From Isoetes taiwanensis (lineage: Eukaryota > Streptophyta > Lycopodiopsida > Isoetales > Isoetaceae): a stretch of 64,000 nucleotides of DNA. The notes under the pieces are model-generated. The model was not told the origin of the DNA. It saw only the letters and a list, made by a program, of their open reading frames with translations, and made no database searches. The translations under genes and the position numbers were made by a program. Shown here piece after piece: positions 11,301 to 23,105 of this stretch (positions within the stretch are counted from its first letter, which is position 1; every line of letters begins with the position of its first letter). Location of the stretch: the NCBI GenBank assembly GCA_021234155.1, contig JAJEKV010000014.1, positions 21,655,513 through 21,719,512 of the forward strand, read 5' to 3'.

Positions 11301-12650
11301 GAAATTTTTGGATAGAAAAAACTTAGAGTTCTTTGGATACAGTAACTTATGACATGTTTTTTGAGTGTTTAAACAAAATCAGCTTTTTTCAGCAATATAT
11401 CTTTTTAGCCAGAATGCTTTCATCTTCGTTTCAATAATTTCTTCAATCTTGTTCAATGTTTTTCCTTGGTTCAATGCGCTTTTGCTTAAACGATTTTTAC
11501 TTGGTTTTTCTTTTTTTGTCTTACGTCAGGTATTTGAACTTTTCTTGTTCTATCTTTTGTCCTAAGATGGGGTGCTCAATTGCAAGCCTTACCTCCCAAA
11601 GGTGGGCCGTAGATGCAACATGCATCCAGATCTAATAGCCATCTGGCCGGGGATCGCGAGTCCGACCATTCCACTAGAAGGTGAGGTCCATTTGCAATCT
11701 GAATGCAACATCATCCATCAATTTACAAGATAGATATCATCAATAACGCGGTGGTCAATACAGGATATCCGCGCCACAATCCCATGCATCTCGCTTTCAA
11801 AGACAACCCGCAGGAGACAAGCAATACAATAGGGCTCATACGAAGTCATTACATAACCAGAGTAGCTGACATCCTTATAGCCAAATTGCAAAGCGGGAAT
11901 ACGAAACTCCCTTGGCATATAAGCAACCACAACTTCCATTGCAATACCATGATTAAACCCACTTGGCAAGAATCAGCACTCATGCTCCTTCTATTCCAAC
12001 CTCGTAGAATCCACATGCTACTTCAACAAAATTACTAGCGATTATGCCCTTCTATGATCGATTATCAAGCTAGCCTCTATTCTTAAAGGTTTCTGAACTA
12101 GGTCACATCAATGGTTCTCCATGAACCACTATAATAAGATATCTTAAGAAGGTTTATAAGAGTCTCTATACTCAATTCATATATGCCTATCTATAAAGGC
12201 TAGCAATAGCACAAAACACATGCCACAATGGCGGCGATGGTCATAGCGAATGGATTATATCGACAATGCCATGAAGATACATACATACCAAGCCCTGGAA
12301 CAATAGTTTTGGGCTGCCCCCTAATACCAACTGAAGCCCGTATTCGATTTATTCGCAAATTTATCAGCATATCTCAATTATAGTTCATTCCCCTAGTTAA
12401 CTCAGAATTGTTTATCTTGTTAGACATAATTAGCATACATAAAAGAGTAGAACCGTGCCTTAAGAAGGCAAAATGCATTTTGCTTAAGATTACATCAAAA
12501 TTTTATAGTCTTGGTCTTGCAAAACTAAATGAAAGTTCACGCTAATGCTGGCAAATGAAGCGGTTGGAGTAAAGAAGTTTTCAACTACCTAGCGTCTGAT
12601 ATGACAATAGAGTTCTTATATTCATCTCTATAGACGGCGTTTGGAAGTCG
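8383..12650. other. Unassigned AT-rich DNA (repeated at 44982-49260)
   Basis: No gene, terminal repeat or protein motif was recognised. 11140-11560 is a T-rich tract on this strand with runs such as TTTTTCTTTTTTTG. Small frames open here are broken in the second copy and the reverse is also true (for example 45624-46094 is open only in copy 2), so they are not annotated as genes. Confidence 0.5.
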
Positions 12651-12951
12651 TTGCCACCCGATTAATATGTGTTAACGGCGTTTTACAATTCTGATTTGAA
12701 ACCCATGATAGGATGCTGCAAGAGAATGGAAAATGAAATTGTCATGATGAGGGTACAGTATCTAATAGTACTACTTTTGGATTTATTTCAAAATGTTGCT
12801 TATTCGGTTTGGAAGTGCACATGAGCAACAAACAAAGACATGTTTTAATGGATGTTAGACTTGTTAATCGATTATAGTTCCTTCGAGTGATAGAAATGAT
12901 CAGCACTTCGCAACATGCCTTTGAAAATTAATGCCAGCGTAGCTGGTTGTT

Positions 12952-12965
12952 TTATATTAACATAT
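12952..12965 (+). repeat. LINE target-site duplication, left copy
   Basis: TTATATTAACATAT here corresponds to CCATATTAACATAT at 13557-13570. In copy 2 both flanks read CCATATTAACATAT exactly (49571-49584 and 50158-50171). Confidence 0.75.
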
Positions 12966-13556
12966 TTTTATTTTTTTTTTTTTTTTGAAGAGCGTGTTTT
13001 ACTTCATATTATACACTCAAAATATTACAAAGTACTTCCAGTAAAAGTAATACACTGAAGCATCAATCGCGCGGTGATCACTCCATATTGGAATTTTAAT
13101 ACGATCAGGCCAATTCCAGAGATCTGAAAACAGGAATTGAAAACCACAGCTGCTACGAATTTCTTGAAGCACCACGAGGAAAATCGCTTATCCCGCAAAA
13201 GACCTTTCTTACGTCGCCAGCTACATACACTCCATATAGCGAACTTTTGCCGTGAAGTAATCCTTTTAGAAGCCCGATCCGCCCGGGTTGGATAAATACC
13301 CAAAGAAAGTCTTTGACTATCAAAGATACTCCAAAAGAGAATCTGACCCGGGACCTAAGAGCTACTTTCGGCTCTGCCTGCAATTAATATAACCCAGTGC
13401 TCCAATGAACTTATTTGCAAGCTCACACACATTGGGCAAAGTGGAAGCTACTCGGCAAAGCGATGGAACCATCTCATTAACTCTCAAAGGCGATGAATCA
13501 CGCAAAGTAGAGACATTTACCTTTGGAGGATTATATTTGAACCAAACAAAGAGATT
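12966..13556 (-). mobile_element. 5'-truncated L1-type LINE with poly(A) tail (copy 1)
   Basis: On the minus strand the element reads toward lower coordinates and ends in an A-run (plus-strand T-run 12966-12986). It is flanked by the 14 bp duplication. The coding part resembles the zinc-knuckle domain at the end of plant L1 ORF2 (zf-RVT): PPKV near 13520, then LRVNEM, then CPMCE or NVCELANK, with a further cysteine (YINC). The order and spacing are those of a plant zf-RVT remnant. A short 3' UTR separates it from the tail. Several frame breaks are present. It is a dead insertion and serves as a clean marker, because the same insertion is present in copy 2. Confidence 0.65.
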
Positions 13557-13570
13557 CCATATTAACATAT
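13557..13570 (+). repeat. LINE target-site duplication, right copy
   Basis: CCATATTAACATAT is followed by TTGTTCTC of the R repeat. It pairs with 12952-12965. Confidence 0.75.
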
Positions 13571-14029
13571 ATTGTTCTCTTTCATATAAAACATTAGTGC
13601 TTAAATTTAAGTATTGTATGCAGTTTCGCAAATTAGGTCAGAATCAAAAACGCCATACAGTAGCCTCTTGTTAGAAATTAAAGATTTACAAAATTATGCT
13701 TCATCGATCCCATTTACATGCTAACAATGAGTTCACATTGAAAGGATGCTAAAACATCCACTTGAAATTTACAATTTACACAATATGCATTATGGTTTTT
13801 TAACAGTATTCTCCTATAAATTTCAACTTCGGCCCACATTTGGGTGTTTGCTTTTCAAAATGTTATTTGAATAAACGTACTAAGTTTTACATGAATATTG
13901 ATGCTCCCCAGTAAAGTTGTGCTCTTCAAATATTAGGGCTGAAATAAGATGTACACTCCTACCTGATTTTTAAATATATCTTCAAGCGATGGGTCTCCAT
14001 AGACCAGAGTTTAGTTACATCGTCACGAT

Positions 14030-14760
14030 TGTATGCCGGTAACTTGACAGGGTGAGAATTTGGACCCCATAATGAGATGCTTGAAATGGAAAAATGGAAT
14101 TTACATCTGAAAGTCTGCGATAATAGATAAACATCCTTTGATGGGGCACATTTTAACTCAATTAATATCCTATCTTCTGCTTTTTTAGTCCATGATAACC
14201 AAATTTTATGTCTCTACAAACAATTGGATAGTCGTGAGCTTAGAAGTGCCGTGAACAACATATAGTGAGACTTGTTTGCTATCGAGGGCATTTGATTGAT
14301 TGAAATGGAGTTACCGCAGTCCATTTAGATATAAATAATTAGTGCCGGTAATGTGGCTTTGGAAATTAATGCTCGAGTTAATTCGTTTAGTGCACCATAT
14401 ATTAACATATGTTACTCTCTTCCATATGAAACATTAACGTATAATTTAAATTAACACATGTCATAAAGTGCATTACATTAAATGATAGAAGTCCCAATGA
14501 AATTCTTATACAGCTTCTTTGCTAAAACAACCAAGTATAAATGCGTTTCGAAGCTCGATTCGGTTTGCATTAGGTAGCCGGGGACCATCGAAAAAAGAAT
14601 ATGATGCAACACAAAAATGTCGCTTGAGCAATAAAGCAATATGTGTACACACAAAGTGATATGCATCTTTGATTGTGGTAATAAAATTTCAAGGCAATCC
14701 CGGACTTTCATTGTAATAAATGTGAAACAATAAAAGCCATGGTGAACACTCAATAACAAG
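14030..14760 (+). repeat. R repeat unit 2 (most complete)
   Basis: This is about 730 bp. Landmarks in order are TTAATATCCTATCTTCTG, AGTCCATGA, CAATTGGATAG, AATTCGTTTAGTGCACC, TTAACATATGTTACTCTC, AAACAACCAA and ACAAAGTGATATGCATC. It is followed directly by unit 3. No coding potential is evident. Confidence 0.55.
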
Positions 14761-14767
14761 CGATCTA

Positions 14768-14956
14768 GCTACATTTTGCTTAATTAATATCCTATCTTAG
14801 GTACATCAGTCCATGACCAAATTTATATCTACAAATAATTGGATAGTAGAGTAGGCTTTTGGAAGTGCAATGAACAACAAATAGAGTGAGACATTTGCTA
14901 CTCCGAGGCATTGGATTTGTTAATCAGTGCACTGATGTAATTTTGATATAAATGAT
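14768..14956 (+). repeat. R repeat unit 3, first part
   Basis: It repeats the first part of unit 2 (TTAATTAATATCCTATCTT, AGTCCATGACCAAATTTAT, ATAATTGGATAGTAGAG) and stops at GATATAAATGAT, where the fold-back element starts. The remainder of the unit resumes at 17870. Confidence 0.5.
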
Positions 14957-15270
14957 TAACACACAACTACCATTAACATTATTAATACAAACCATTGCAT
15001 TTAACACATTTAAATTAAATCCTTAAACCCCCTTTGGTTTGGGTGCATATTCACCGCGGGGGTTACTCGAGACAACGAGAATTTGGATGGGCATATTTGC
15101 CCTTTATTCCAAGATCTGGACGTACATAGCGATCCTCGTTTGTTGTGAATATTTTAAACCAAAGGGGTTAAAGATTTCATTTAAATAATGTTAAACTCTA
15201 TGAACTATTATTAATAATAATGAATTATTCGACAATTATATTAAAAATTTTAGGCCGCCGGGCCTAACTA
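14957..15270. mobile_element. Fold-back element, short form (copy 1)
   Basis: The left arm reads AACACACAACTACCATTAAC through CTTAAACCCCCTTTGG to GGGTGCATATTCAC. The right side carries the reverse complement (GTGAATAT...AAACCAAAGGGGTTAA), degraded in places. The loop is about 75 bp (GGATGGGCATATTTGCC...ACGTACATAGCGATCC). The right border is a GC-rich mini-palindrome GGCCGCCGGGCC followed by TAACT, also seen after the long form at 63012. It has no coding capacity. It belongs to the same family as 25769-26215. Confidence 0.65.
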
Positions 15271-17869
15271 AAAAACAAATATAGAGTAGAAGCTTTGTTG
15301 ACCTAAATGTTCATTATTAAAAGCATAATAACATCAAGACAGACAAATTATTTCCATTGCAACTATGAGTACATTTTGTGTAATCCATTTATTCATTATC
15401 ACGTAATTTGAATATTGCAATGCAAGAATCGGCAAAACTATTATGCATGCACATTTGTCATGCATATGCTGGGTGATGCATATGATAACATGTGCTACTA
15501 TGTCCGATCTCCGATAGGAAATAACCTAATCACGAGGACATATTTCTAAACATAAGAAACATATAGGCGGAGTTTAAGTCACCGTGAACAAGTAGCTTGT
15601 TTGATCTGATGACAATAAACAACAATGTTAATTTATTACATTAATTTAAGTAGCAATAAACAATAGCGTTAAACTAATTTAAATACCAGAAAAAGAACTA
15701 ATATCAAATGTGAACATAAAGCGTCATGTATCTTCTTCAGAGTAATAGAAGAGTAAAATGATGCTTTTTGATGTGTTGCTTATAATAAATACTTGGCGCC
15801 CGAGAAATAGATGCCATATTTGCGTACGCTTAATAACTTCATCCCAATGAACGCAAATGGATTGAGTATAAGGTATTCCTAACAATTTCTTTCTTACGTT
15901 TGAAATTAAGTAGTTACGGGATGGGCTTACTGCGCCATAGGTCCTATGAGCCTTTGATTAAATCTAATGGAAAAGAAATAGAGCCTTTGATTCCTAATGC
16001 CTCGGATGGTATGAACAGTTACGAATTTGGGCCATGCCGAAGACTAAAGGAATACAACATAATATGGATAGTAAACAATTAATCAAACCACACCCAATTT
16101 TGGGAAGTAAATGAAGTTCCAATCACTTACAGTTTAGGTCAGTGACCTCTAGTGTATGGAATCACAATTAGGGCGCTACAGCCGTGGACTAGAACAAACA
16201 AGAAGATCTTCTCAATCATTGCGAGGCATTGCAAATCTGAAATAAAGCAAAAATGACTACGGTTTGTAAGCGAGGCTCTAGAATGCAGTTGTAGCGAGGC
16301 TGGTTGAAGCGTAGTCATTTTAATCCATACATTTCCCAAAAGCGGATAAAGGAGGCGGAAATAGGGCAAGGAACAAATGTTTTTGATAAGGTGTTGACAT
16401 GTTATAAATATGGCACCAAAGCTGGGAATCAAACCTACAAGGGTAACGGATTTAAGTCCATTTGCCATAAAGAATCACGAGCATATGGTAATTATCTTTG
16501 CTGCTAAAGTTGAGCCACGAGGTAACTCTGGCGCTGCTTTCACAGCGGGGGCCAAAGGTCTAAAAAAGACGCTTTCTGTTGAGCGTCCAAAACAATATGT
16601 AATATCTATCGCGAGAGTGCTTCTCAAAATCACGGCAATGCAACAATGCGATATAAAGTACGGAGAATCTCTTTGTTAGTGAGAAGATGAGTGCATTATT
16701 AAATAAGACTTATGACCCGGGCATCCCAAAATTCTGCGCTGCGCTGCGTTTTGCATATGACCAAGTGAACATCTACAAGAAAAAGCTTGCGTTTTGAAAG
16801 AGCGAATGCGGCTGTGACGCTCTTCCCTGAACTCCGCTGCTCGCTTGACCCGTTTTCATCCACAAAGGTTTCTATAACAGAATTAAGAAATTCTGCTATT
16901 CGATGCTTGCCATTTTAGGTTGATTCTAGGGCAACCAAAAGGAAGAAATACGGAAACGAGGGCGCTTGTCACGAGATGCATTTTTTTACGAGGATCTAAA
17001 ATTTGTTTTACGAAGAATCCATTGGCATTTTGTTCGAGATGCATTTGCGTGCAAAGGCAAAAGGAAACTCTGAACCCATGGGATCTTCTTACAGAGCCAT
17101 AAAGGAAGTCTTGCTACTACATGATAGGCTATCCCGATTTGATTGCACTCATTCTGACCCGGCTTGTAAAATAAGATAGAGAACTAGGCAAGGTTTGGGC
17201 GCGCTCCGGCATATCTTTGTGCTCTCACAAATCAATAACTCCTAGCTGTATCCCGAGTACCTTGTGCACAATTTTAATCAGCATCCTTGCCTTGGAAGGC
17301 ATTTCTTCACAACTCTCTTTTTCTTTAGAGCTCCGGTACAGAGGCCGATGCCATTTCCTATTAAACCCAGCTAATTCTATAATCAAACCGAGGGCTCAAA
17401 TAAAGGCTCGCCCGCGGTCTATGGCCATATGTCTTCGCGCAGAATCTGTGATGAGTTAGAAGCCACCAAAATCGGAAGCTGAATCATCAGCAATGAGTGA
17501 ATCGAGGCAGGTATCCATACGAGAATTTTACATTAGCCGATATCTGATGATGCATTGAAGCGTTCCGCCAGTTCAACTTTGAAAATACTTAAGGCGTCCT
17601 GCAACAATAAGCAAAGTACATGCTAGCTCGATAATATTAAACCTAAAAGAACTGAAACCAAAATAATGGAGGATATTCACAACAGGCTAAAAAGCCCCCA
17701 CCCCAAGATTTGCTACAAAATCAATGTCTAACAAAAGGTTGCACTCTAGAAATACTCTTTATTTTTGGATGAATCACGACCGCAAATCATATGAAAACCT
17801 TAGAGAAAGCGATTACAAAAACATAAACAAAACCCGCTGTAATGCTTTAGATATTATGACCAATGTGAA
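15271..17869. other. Unassigned DNA between the two halves of an R repeat (repeated at 51901-54500)
   Basis: Together with the fold-back element this forms an insert of about 2.9 kb that separates two parts of one R unit. No terminal repeats or protein motif were found. 16300-17460 has somewhat higher GC and short frames on both strands that do not agree with those of the second copy, so I make no gene call. Confidence 0.4.
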
Positions 17870-18330
17870 GCGAATTAATCCGGCAATTCGTTTGGTCCAC
17901 CATGTTAACATATGTTATTCCCTTTGTGCAAAACGGTAATGCATAATTTATGTCTTGTCTCTTGGCGTCCTCAACCCTCATTCCATTTAAATAATGGGTG
18001 ATGCAATAGCATTTCTTATAATTTCTTTGCTAAAACAATCAATGTAAATGCATTTCAATGATACAACGTAGAAAACTATTGCGCGGTGTGAAGCAACATG
18101 TACATAAAAATTGATATGCATCTTCAGATTTTAATAACAGGAGATTTCAAGACAATCCGAGACTTTCGGTGCAATGAACATTAAAGAGAACAAATAAAAA
18201 CCCAATAAGGTGATCCACTCCAATAACATGGGCGAGCACCACATTTGAACTAAAAGTTGGTCCATATGGTCTAATAGAGCTTTGTCTTGTTGATTTATAG
18301 ACATGTTGGGTGAAGCGACACATAACATCT
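17870..18330 (+). repeat. R repeat unit 3, second part
   Basis: It matches the second half of unit 2: AATTCGTTTGGTCCACC, TTAACATATGTTATTCCC, AAACAATCAATGTAAATGCA, and the stretch with GTGATCCACTCCAATAAC. It corresponds to 54510-54990 in copy 2. Confidence 0.55.
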
Positions 18331-18749
18331 TTTTAGCATTCTCGAATATCCATTATCCTTAAATATGCGATGTTAAAGTCTCCTATCATAAAATTACCTC
18401 TAGTTTTGTTTGTTTAGCGATGTTTTTAACATCATGCGAAATCCTCGTCTGGGATCAGATTAGATGGTTATATATGTTTGGCTGAAATTGCCTTTCCATA
18501 AAATTTATGCGATGAAGGAAGCAGCGGATATGAAGTTTGCTAAAGACACTTCATTTTTGCTCAATTCTTACGCTAGAGCTAGCATGAACAATAATATATA
18601 GATAGGCTTTTCATTCATCTCGTGAGTTTTTCTACAATGGTATGGGGTGGGTGGTGCACATCGCGGGCTACCCAAAAATCAAAACATAGGGAATATCCGG
18701 TTATAACTTACACGGACCCCAAATAAAATTATTATTATATAGATGTTGG

Positions 18750-19050
18750 CTAGTGTACTGCTTAGAGAGTTTATCGATGGGATTAAAAGCCAGCCTTTGG
18801 TTTCGAGGGAAAAACCTAAGCGATAAAATCTCGGCAAGGGAAGCAGACAACAGCGAGGAATATAAGCGGCTCCACAAAAACCCATCCCGCGGAGATACCC
18901 GATGCATCACTTACGGACTTGCACATCACCAGCGAGAAAAACAAATGGGAAAAACCTCGGCGGTAGTCCATAGCGTGCCGCAGCGACAAAACAACATTTA
19001 CACCGGCGAGGCTGGTCAGCGTGCCATCGACAATTTTAAGGGGAAGGTGG
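18750..19050. other. GC-richer unique segment next to the CATGCATG tandem
   Basis: This segment stands out from its AT-rich surroundings. On the minus strand it contains an ATG in a good context (CCATGGTCTCC, near 19060) and downstream TTTTTCC/TCGAAACC motifs reminiscent of plant 5' leaders. Frames break and copy 2 (55380-55700) gives a different translation, so I cannot call a gene. It may be a host-gene 5' fragment carried by a transposon. Confidence 0.3.
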
Positions 19051-19620
19051 AGACCATGGATCTTCGAGATGAGAGCTGGCCCGATGAAGCGTCGATGAAG
19101 AACTATACGCAATAAGTAGATCCTCAGCACGATGAGCGGCCTAGAAATGCATCTCACGATGCATGCATCGGCGCAATACAATGCATGCATCTTTCGTCGT
19201 CTAGAATGGCGATTAAACTCACCTTGAATCGATGATATTCTTTACTGCTTGTATTTCGCATGAACAATAAACATCCGATGCGAGAACTTCAAATACTAGA
19301 TCCCAGGAGAAAAGGTTGAAGATTGTCAAAGTGGATAAAGGGCAAAGATAGAAGAGGTTAGAAAGGATAGGAATGGCCAAGAAAGCGTAGCTCATGCAAG
19401 AAGCCCTCTCATGAGATCAAAGAATAGAAGCGGATCTTTGAGATGAAAGCGCCCGATGAAGCGTCACGATGAAGAACTTCTACGCAATAAGTAGCGATCC
19501 TCGGCGATTGAGCGGCCTAGAAATGCATGCGTGCATGCATGAAGCGCATACAATGCATGCATGCCGTCTTTCGATACAAGAATGGCGATTAAGCTCACGA
19601 ATCGATGATAATATCTCAAA
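19050..19620. repeat. Local direct duplication rich in CATGCATG (copy 1)
   Basis: Two units begin at GATGAAGCG (19083 and 19454; period 371 bp) and share GCAATAAGTAG, TGAGCGGCCTAGAAATGC, clusters of ATGCATGCAT and AATGGCGATTAA...CTCAC. The CATGCA cores match plant RY elements. The minus strand at the unit end reads CGATTCAAGGTGAGTTTAAT, which has the form of a splice donor (AAG|GTGAGT). In copy 2 the units start at 55741 and 56152 (period 411 bp). Confidence 0.6.
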
Positions 19621-19639
19621 TCTAATTTTGTTGTACAAG

Positions 19640-21818
19640 GTTGCAATACCGTTTCCTATTGAAGTTGTAAATTCCCGTAACATTCTAAATCTACCGAAGC
19701 CGTGACTCAATTCACTGTAGACATATAGTAAGATAGTCAAAACAGTAATCTCCGCATATATCCTCTTGATAAGCCGTAAAGCGAGCAAAGTATTCAATGT
19801 TATCCCGATTGATGTTAGGGCTTTGAAATTGTTTGTAAATCGAATTGTTATTTGCCATGCCATTTTCCTCCTTAATCCGGTCCATTTTCGGCGTCAAGCT
19901 GCTGAATTGACCCGAAATTATAGTGCCCGTCTTGGACTTATTGAGATATAAAGCTTAGACTTTTCGATAAAGCTGTATATGCCATTCCAAACTTTCTAAT
20001 TCCCTACGGATTGAAACATAGTTGTTGGGCGTCGCTATGAGCCCTGTACACGGTTAGATGCTGGCGCTAGTGCGATGGGAAATTGTTGTTGCAATTTGTG
20101 CTTCTCATTCTACCAGCTTGGCACAATTTCTTTTGTTTTTCTATTGGTATCCCGCGACTTATCGACTCCACGGGCCGCCAGATGTTCCTAGACTCGTCGA
20201 GCTTTCTCTCCACAGCTGGAAGATGATGAATTCACCCTTGACAATTCTTTCACGCATCATTGCAATAGTATCTTGGTATCCCATCGCGCCATTAACTAAA
20301 GCGTCGATAGATCAATGTTAGAGGTTATCTGTTAAGCATACCCAACTTCACTTTCGGTCTTTGCTCACGACTGTGGAGTGTGGGCGTCGGTTAACAAACA
20401 TGATGCCTATGGACTAACTTTACGTATTAAATGCGTCAATGGTAGGTGAGATTGTAAGCATGCACCACGTCGTCTTACGTAAGACCTACACATGTACATT
20501 CTTTTTATGATATTGACGTGATAAATAGAGCAAAAAGTTTGTAGGATACTGCTTATATTATTGCATCGCCGTTGTGCCGAGAGCAAATGTGGTATCCAAG
20601 AATCATTAGGGGTTATTTCTAACATGCGTTATTTATGAATTCAATATCTACATCGTCACGTTTCTCCAATCTGAATGCGTGATAAGCGTGCAAAAGAAAA
20701 TAAATCGTTGCATTGCACGACAAGTTAAAATAGTTCATAGTGTCAGAGTGAATTTCCACGAATAGTTGATCCGATGCGAAATAAATAGAGCAGCTTCCAG
20801 TCCTTGTCATGGGATTAGCAAAACCATCTTGTCAAGCGTGGCGGCTGATGGAAATCTCGAAATGCTGACATCAATCCACGAGCGGAATGTAGAGTGTACT
20901 TTTAATCTTTGTGACAAAAGTAGCCATCCGATGGAACCGGTACATTTGGCACATAATTCCAATTAGCAAAATATTACCTATTGCATAAAGCATCAATATG
21001 TGAAAAGAACACCAACCCCACCATTGATATCACCGTCAATTCACAGGCATCGCGACATCTTCCGTGTGTTCCTCGTTAGCACAATGCTTCACCCTCACTG
21101 CATTTTAAGGCGTCGCCCATTCTCGGATGTAGGGCCGAATCAATCGCTGAGTGTATTGTAATTCCATTTATGTTCTTAGCGACTTTCCTACGTATCTTTA
21201 TTACAAGTACATTGTTGTTTTTCTGAATCGTTATAAATTGTGCGGTAAGCTTCAACCCATCGATTGAACATTGAATGACCTAGATTTACCAACACGGCGC
21301 AGGTAAAAAAAAGTGATAGTGGGGGATCCATCATCTTCTAGCGTACATTCACGTCATCGAGCGGTAACCGGTGAACACCCCGAATTTGACTCCCGCCATC
21401 ATCGCCATGGTACTCTTCGTTTGGCGTGCAGCTCACGTTTGAGTGATGCTTAGGTGAAAGTAATTTAAAGATTGTCGGATCATAAACCCGAACTAGCCGA
21501 ATGGCGGTTCATAATCTACATCAAACTGGTAAATTCTCAGGAAGATGAATTAGCGTGCATCCCATATCATCGCAGCCAGTTCCTGTACTTTCCCATTAGT
21601 AGCTTCTTTGCAAAATACAATTTTGAAGATGTAACCTTCAATTACTTTTGCATTCCAAGATAAGCGGTAGCATGTTTCCCGTCAGCGTACTAGCTTCGTT
21701 CGTTCATGAGCGGTACATGAAGTAATAGTGGCGCAGCCTTCCATCCTCAATGTCCCTATTTTTTAATAAAATTAACCAATCGAATATGGCGCATTCTTTT
21801 TATGCTCGAACCAATGTT
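19640..21818. other. Unassigned DNA downstream of the Helitron replicase (repeated at 56320-58580)
   Basis: No reading frame is conserved between the two block copies for more than a few dozen codons. It lies on the 3' side of the minus-strand Helitron, where a helicase domain would be expected, but I found no P-loop or other helicase motif. It could be decayed Helitron sequence or captured DNA. Confidence 0.35.
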
Positions 21819-22299
21819 GTTAAAACCAGTTTTTATTTTTAAAAATGCAACTGCAAAATCCTCCGCGTTTTGAGGATTTTTTGCAATTTAATTGGCGAAA
21901 AATGCACGATTCTGCTGGACATATTTACTCATGGCGTACATTTTGGCTACAAGTTTTTAAGGCGTGGCATGCCGCCAAGTGAATGAAATATCTTGCCTAT
22001 TAGAAAATGGTCAGTTCAAATTACAAAGGAATATCATGAGATTTGTTTTGTAATTACAACTCTTAAAGTTGAGCGGTATATAGAGGTTAAAGTAGCAGAA
22101 TTCATATGGCGGGATAAGCCAGTTCAAGAATATCATATATTTGGATTAAAAAAATCCACGGGCTAAGGATTTTTTAAGAGTTGCCAAGATTAGCAGGATT
22201 TTTAAGATTTGCAAAGATTTTTTAACGTATTTTATATAATCGTTTTTAAAAGATTTTTCCGAATTTTAAAATCTTTAAAATCTTAAAAGCGTTTTAAAT
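21819..22299. mobile_element. AT-rich inverted-repeat element beside the Helitron (copy 1)
   Basis: About 480 bp of T/A runs with repeated AAAATCTTTAAAATC-type strings. The ends are imperfect inverted repeats: left TTAAAACCAGTTTTTATTTT, right AATCTTAAAAGCGTTTTAAA. The second copy is at 58585-59098. It is probably a MITE. Its exact ends are uncertain because of low complexity. Confidence 0.45.
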
Positions 22300-23105
22300 G
22301 TCTTGGATTGCAAAGCGTGCCAAAACAACATTCTTTCAGAACTTTGTCCATCGGAAATTCTTGTATTGATAAACTTTTTACCAGCTTCTTTATCTTTTGT
22401 GCTACAACGCATGCTAGACTAAAGCGACTAACTTTCAGGATGATCTTTCCTTGTACTTATTGATGACATTGCTTTCCTTGGTAATGTATGTACTATCTAT
22501 TTCCTAATTAACGCAGCTTCTGCTTTTGACTTCCGGCCTGAAGATGTCACAGCTGGCATGAAATTGTGATATTGTCGCGTACACAACAGCAGGCGACTTG
22601 ATGCAGTGGCGTGCTCAACAATAACCTGGCTTTTTATGAGATACATATTTCTTGGGAACGAATCCGTACATTTTCCTATTTTTCGAATTCGTTCTCTGGT
22701 ATTGATCGTTATTTTTCTTCACATGCCACCCTCATCACAGCATTGTAAATTATGGATATTTTGAAGCCTTACGAATTTGATTCGTCACGATAAACAATAT
22801 GTAGCAGCGGCGCGAAAGCATTAGAAATATCTTGGAAATCAATATTGCCCTCCATAGAGCGCGAATTTTTCGAAATTGAATCCATTGTTTTATTGCTTAT
22901 CTTCTTCAAAAAGCTGTAGGACCGCACTAAAGCGTTACGAAATTACTTTGAAATTACTCAATTTTTGTCCATTATGGAAATCATATAACGCATGGCGGCC
23001 CGTACTCTTTGCTACTATTTTTTTCCAGTTGGCTTTGAGCCATGATTTCAAACTTTTCTTGCACTCTACTAATGATCGATTTGGCCTTACAGCGATTGTA
23101 AGATC

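Larger units (their letters stand above)
12655..13640 (+). repeat. R repeat unit 1 (interrupted by a LINE)
   Basis: It shares with unit 2 the strings CACCCGATTAATATGTGTTAAC, GGAAGTGCA...GAACAACAAA, and CATATTAACATAT followed by TGTTCTCTTTCATATAAAACATTA. The unit is cut by the LINE at 12966-13556. The identity of the repeat is unknown. Confidence 0.5.

Noticed and set aside
20810-20965. Ankyrin-like string (TILSSVAADGNLEMLTSI...) in a plus-strand frame
   Set aside because: The frame is broken in copy 2 (57540-57700), there is only one partial repeat, and no domain context.
21854-21880. Perfect 9 bp stem AAAATCCTC...GAGGATTTT as a terminator or regulatory hairpin
   Set aside because: Copy 2 (58627-58660) does not keep the pairing, and the sequence sits in a low-complexity AT-rich element.
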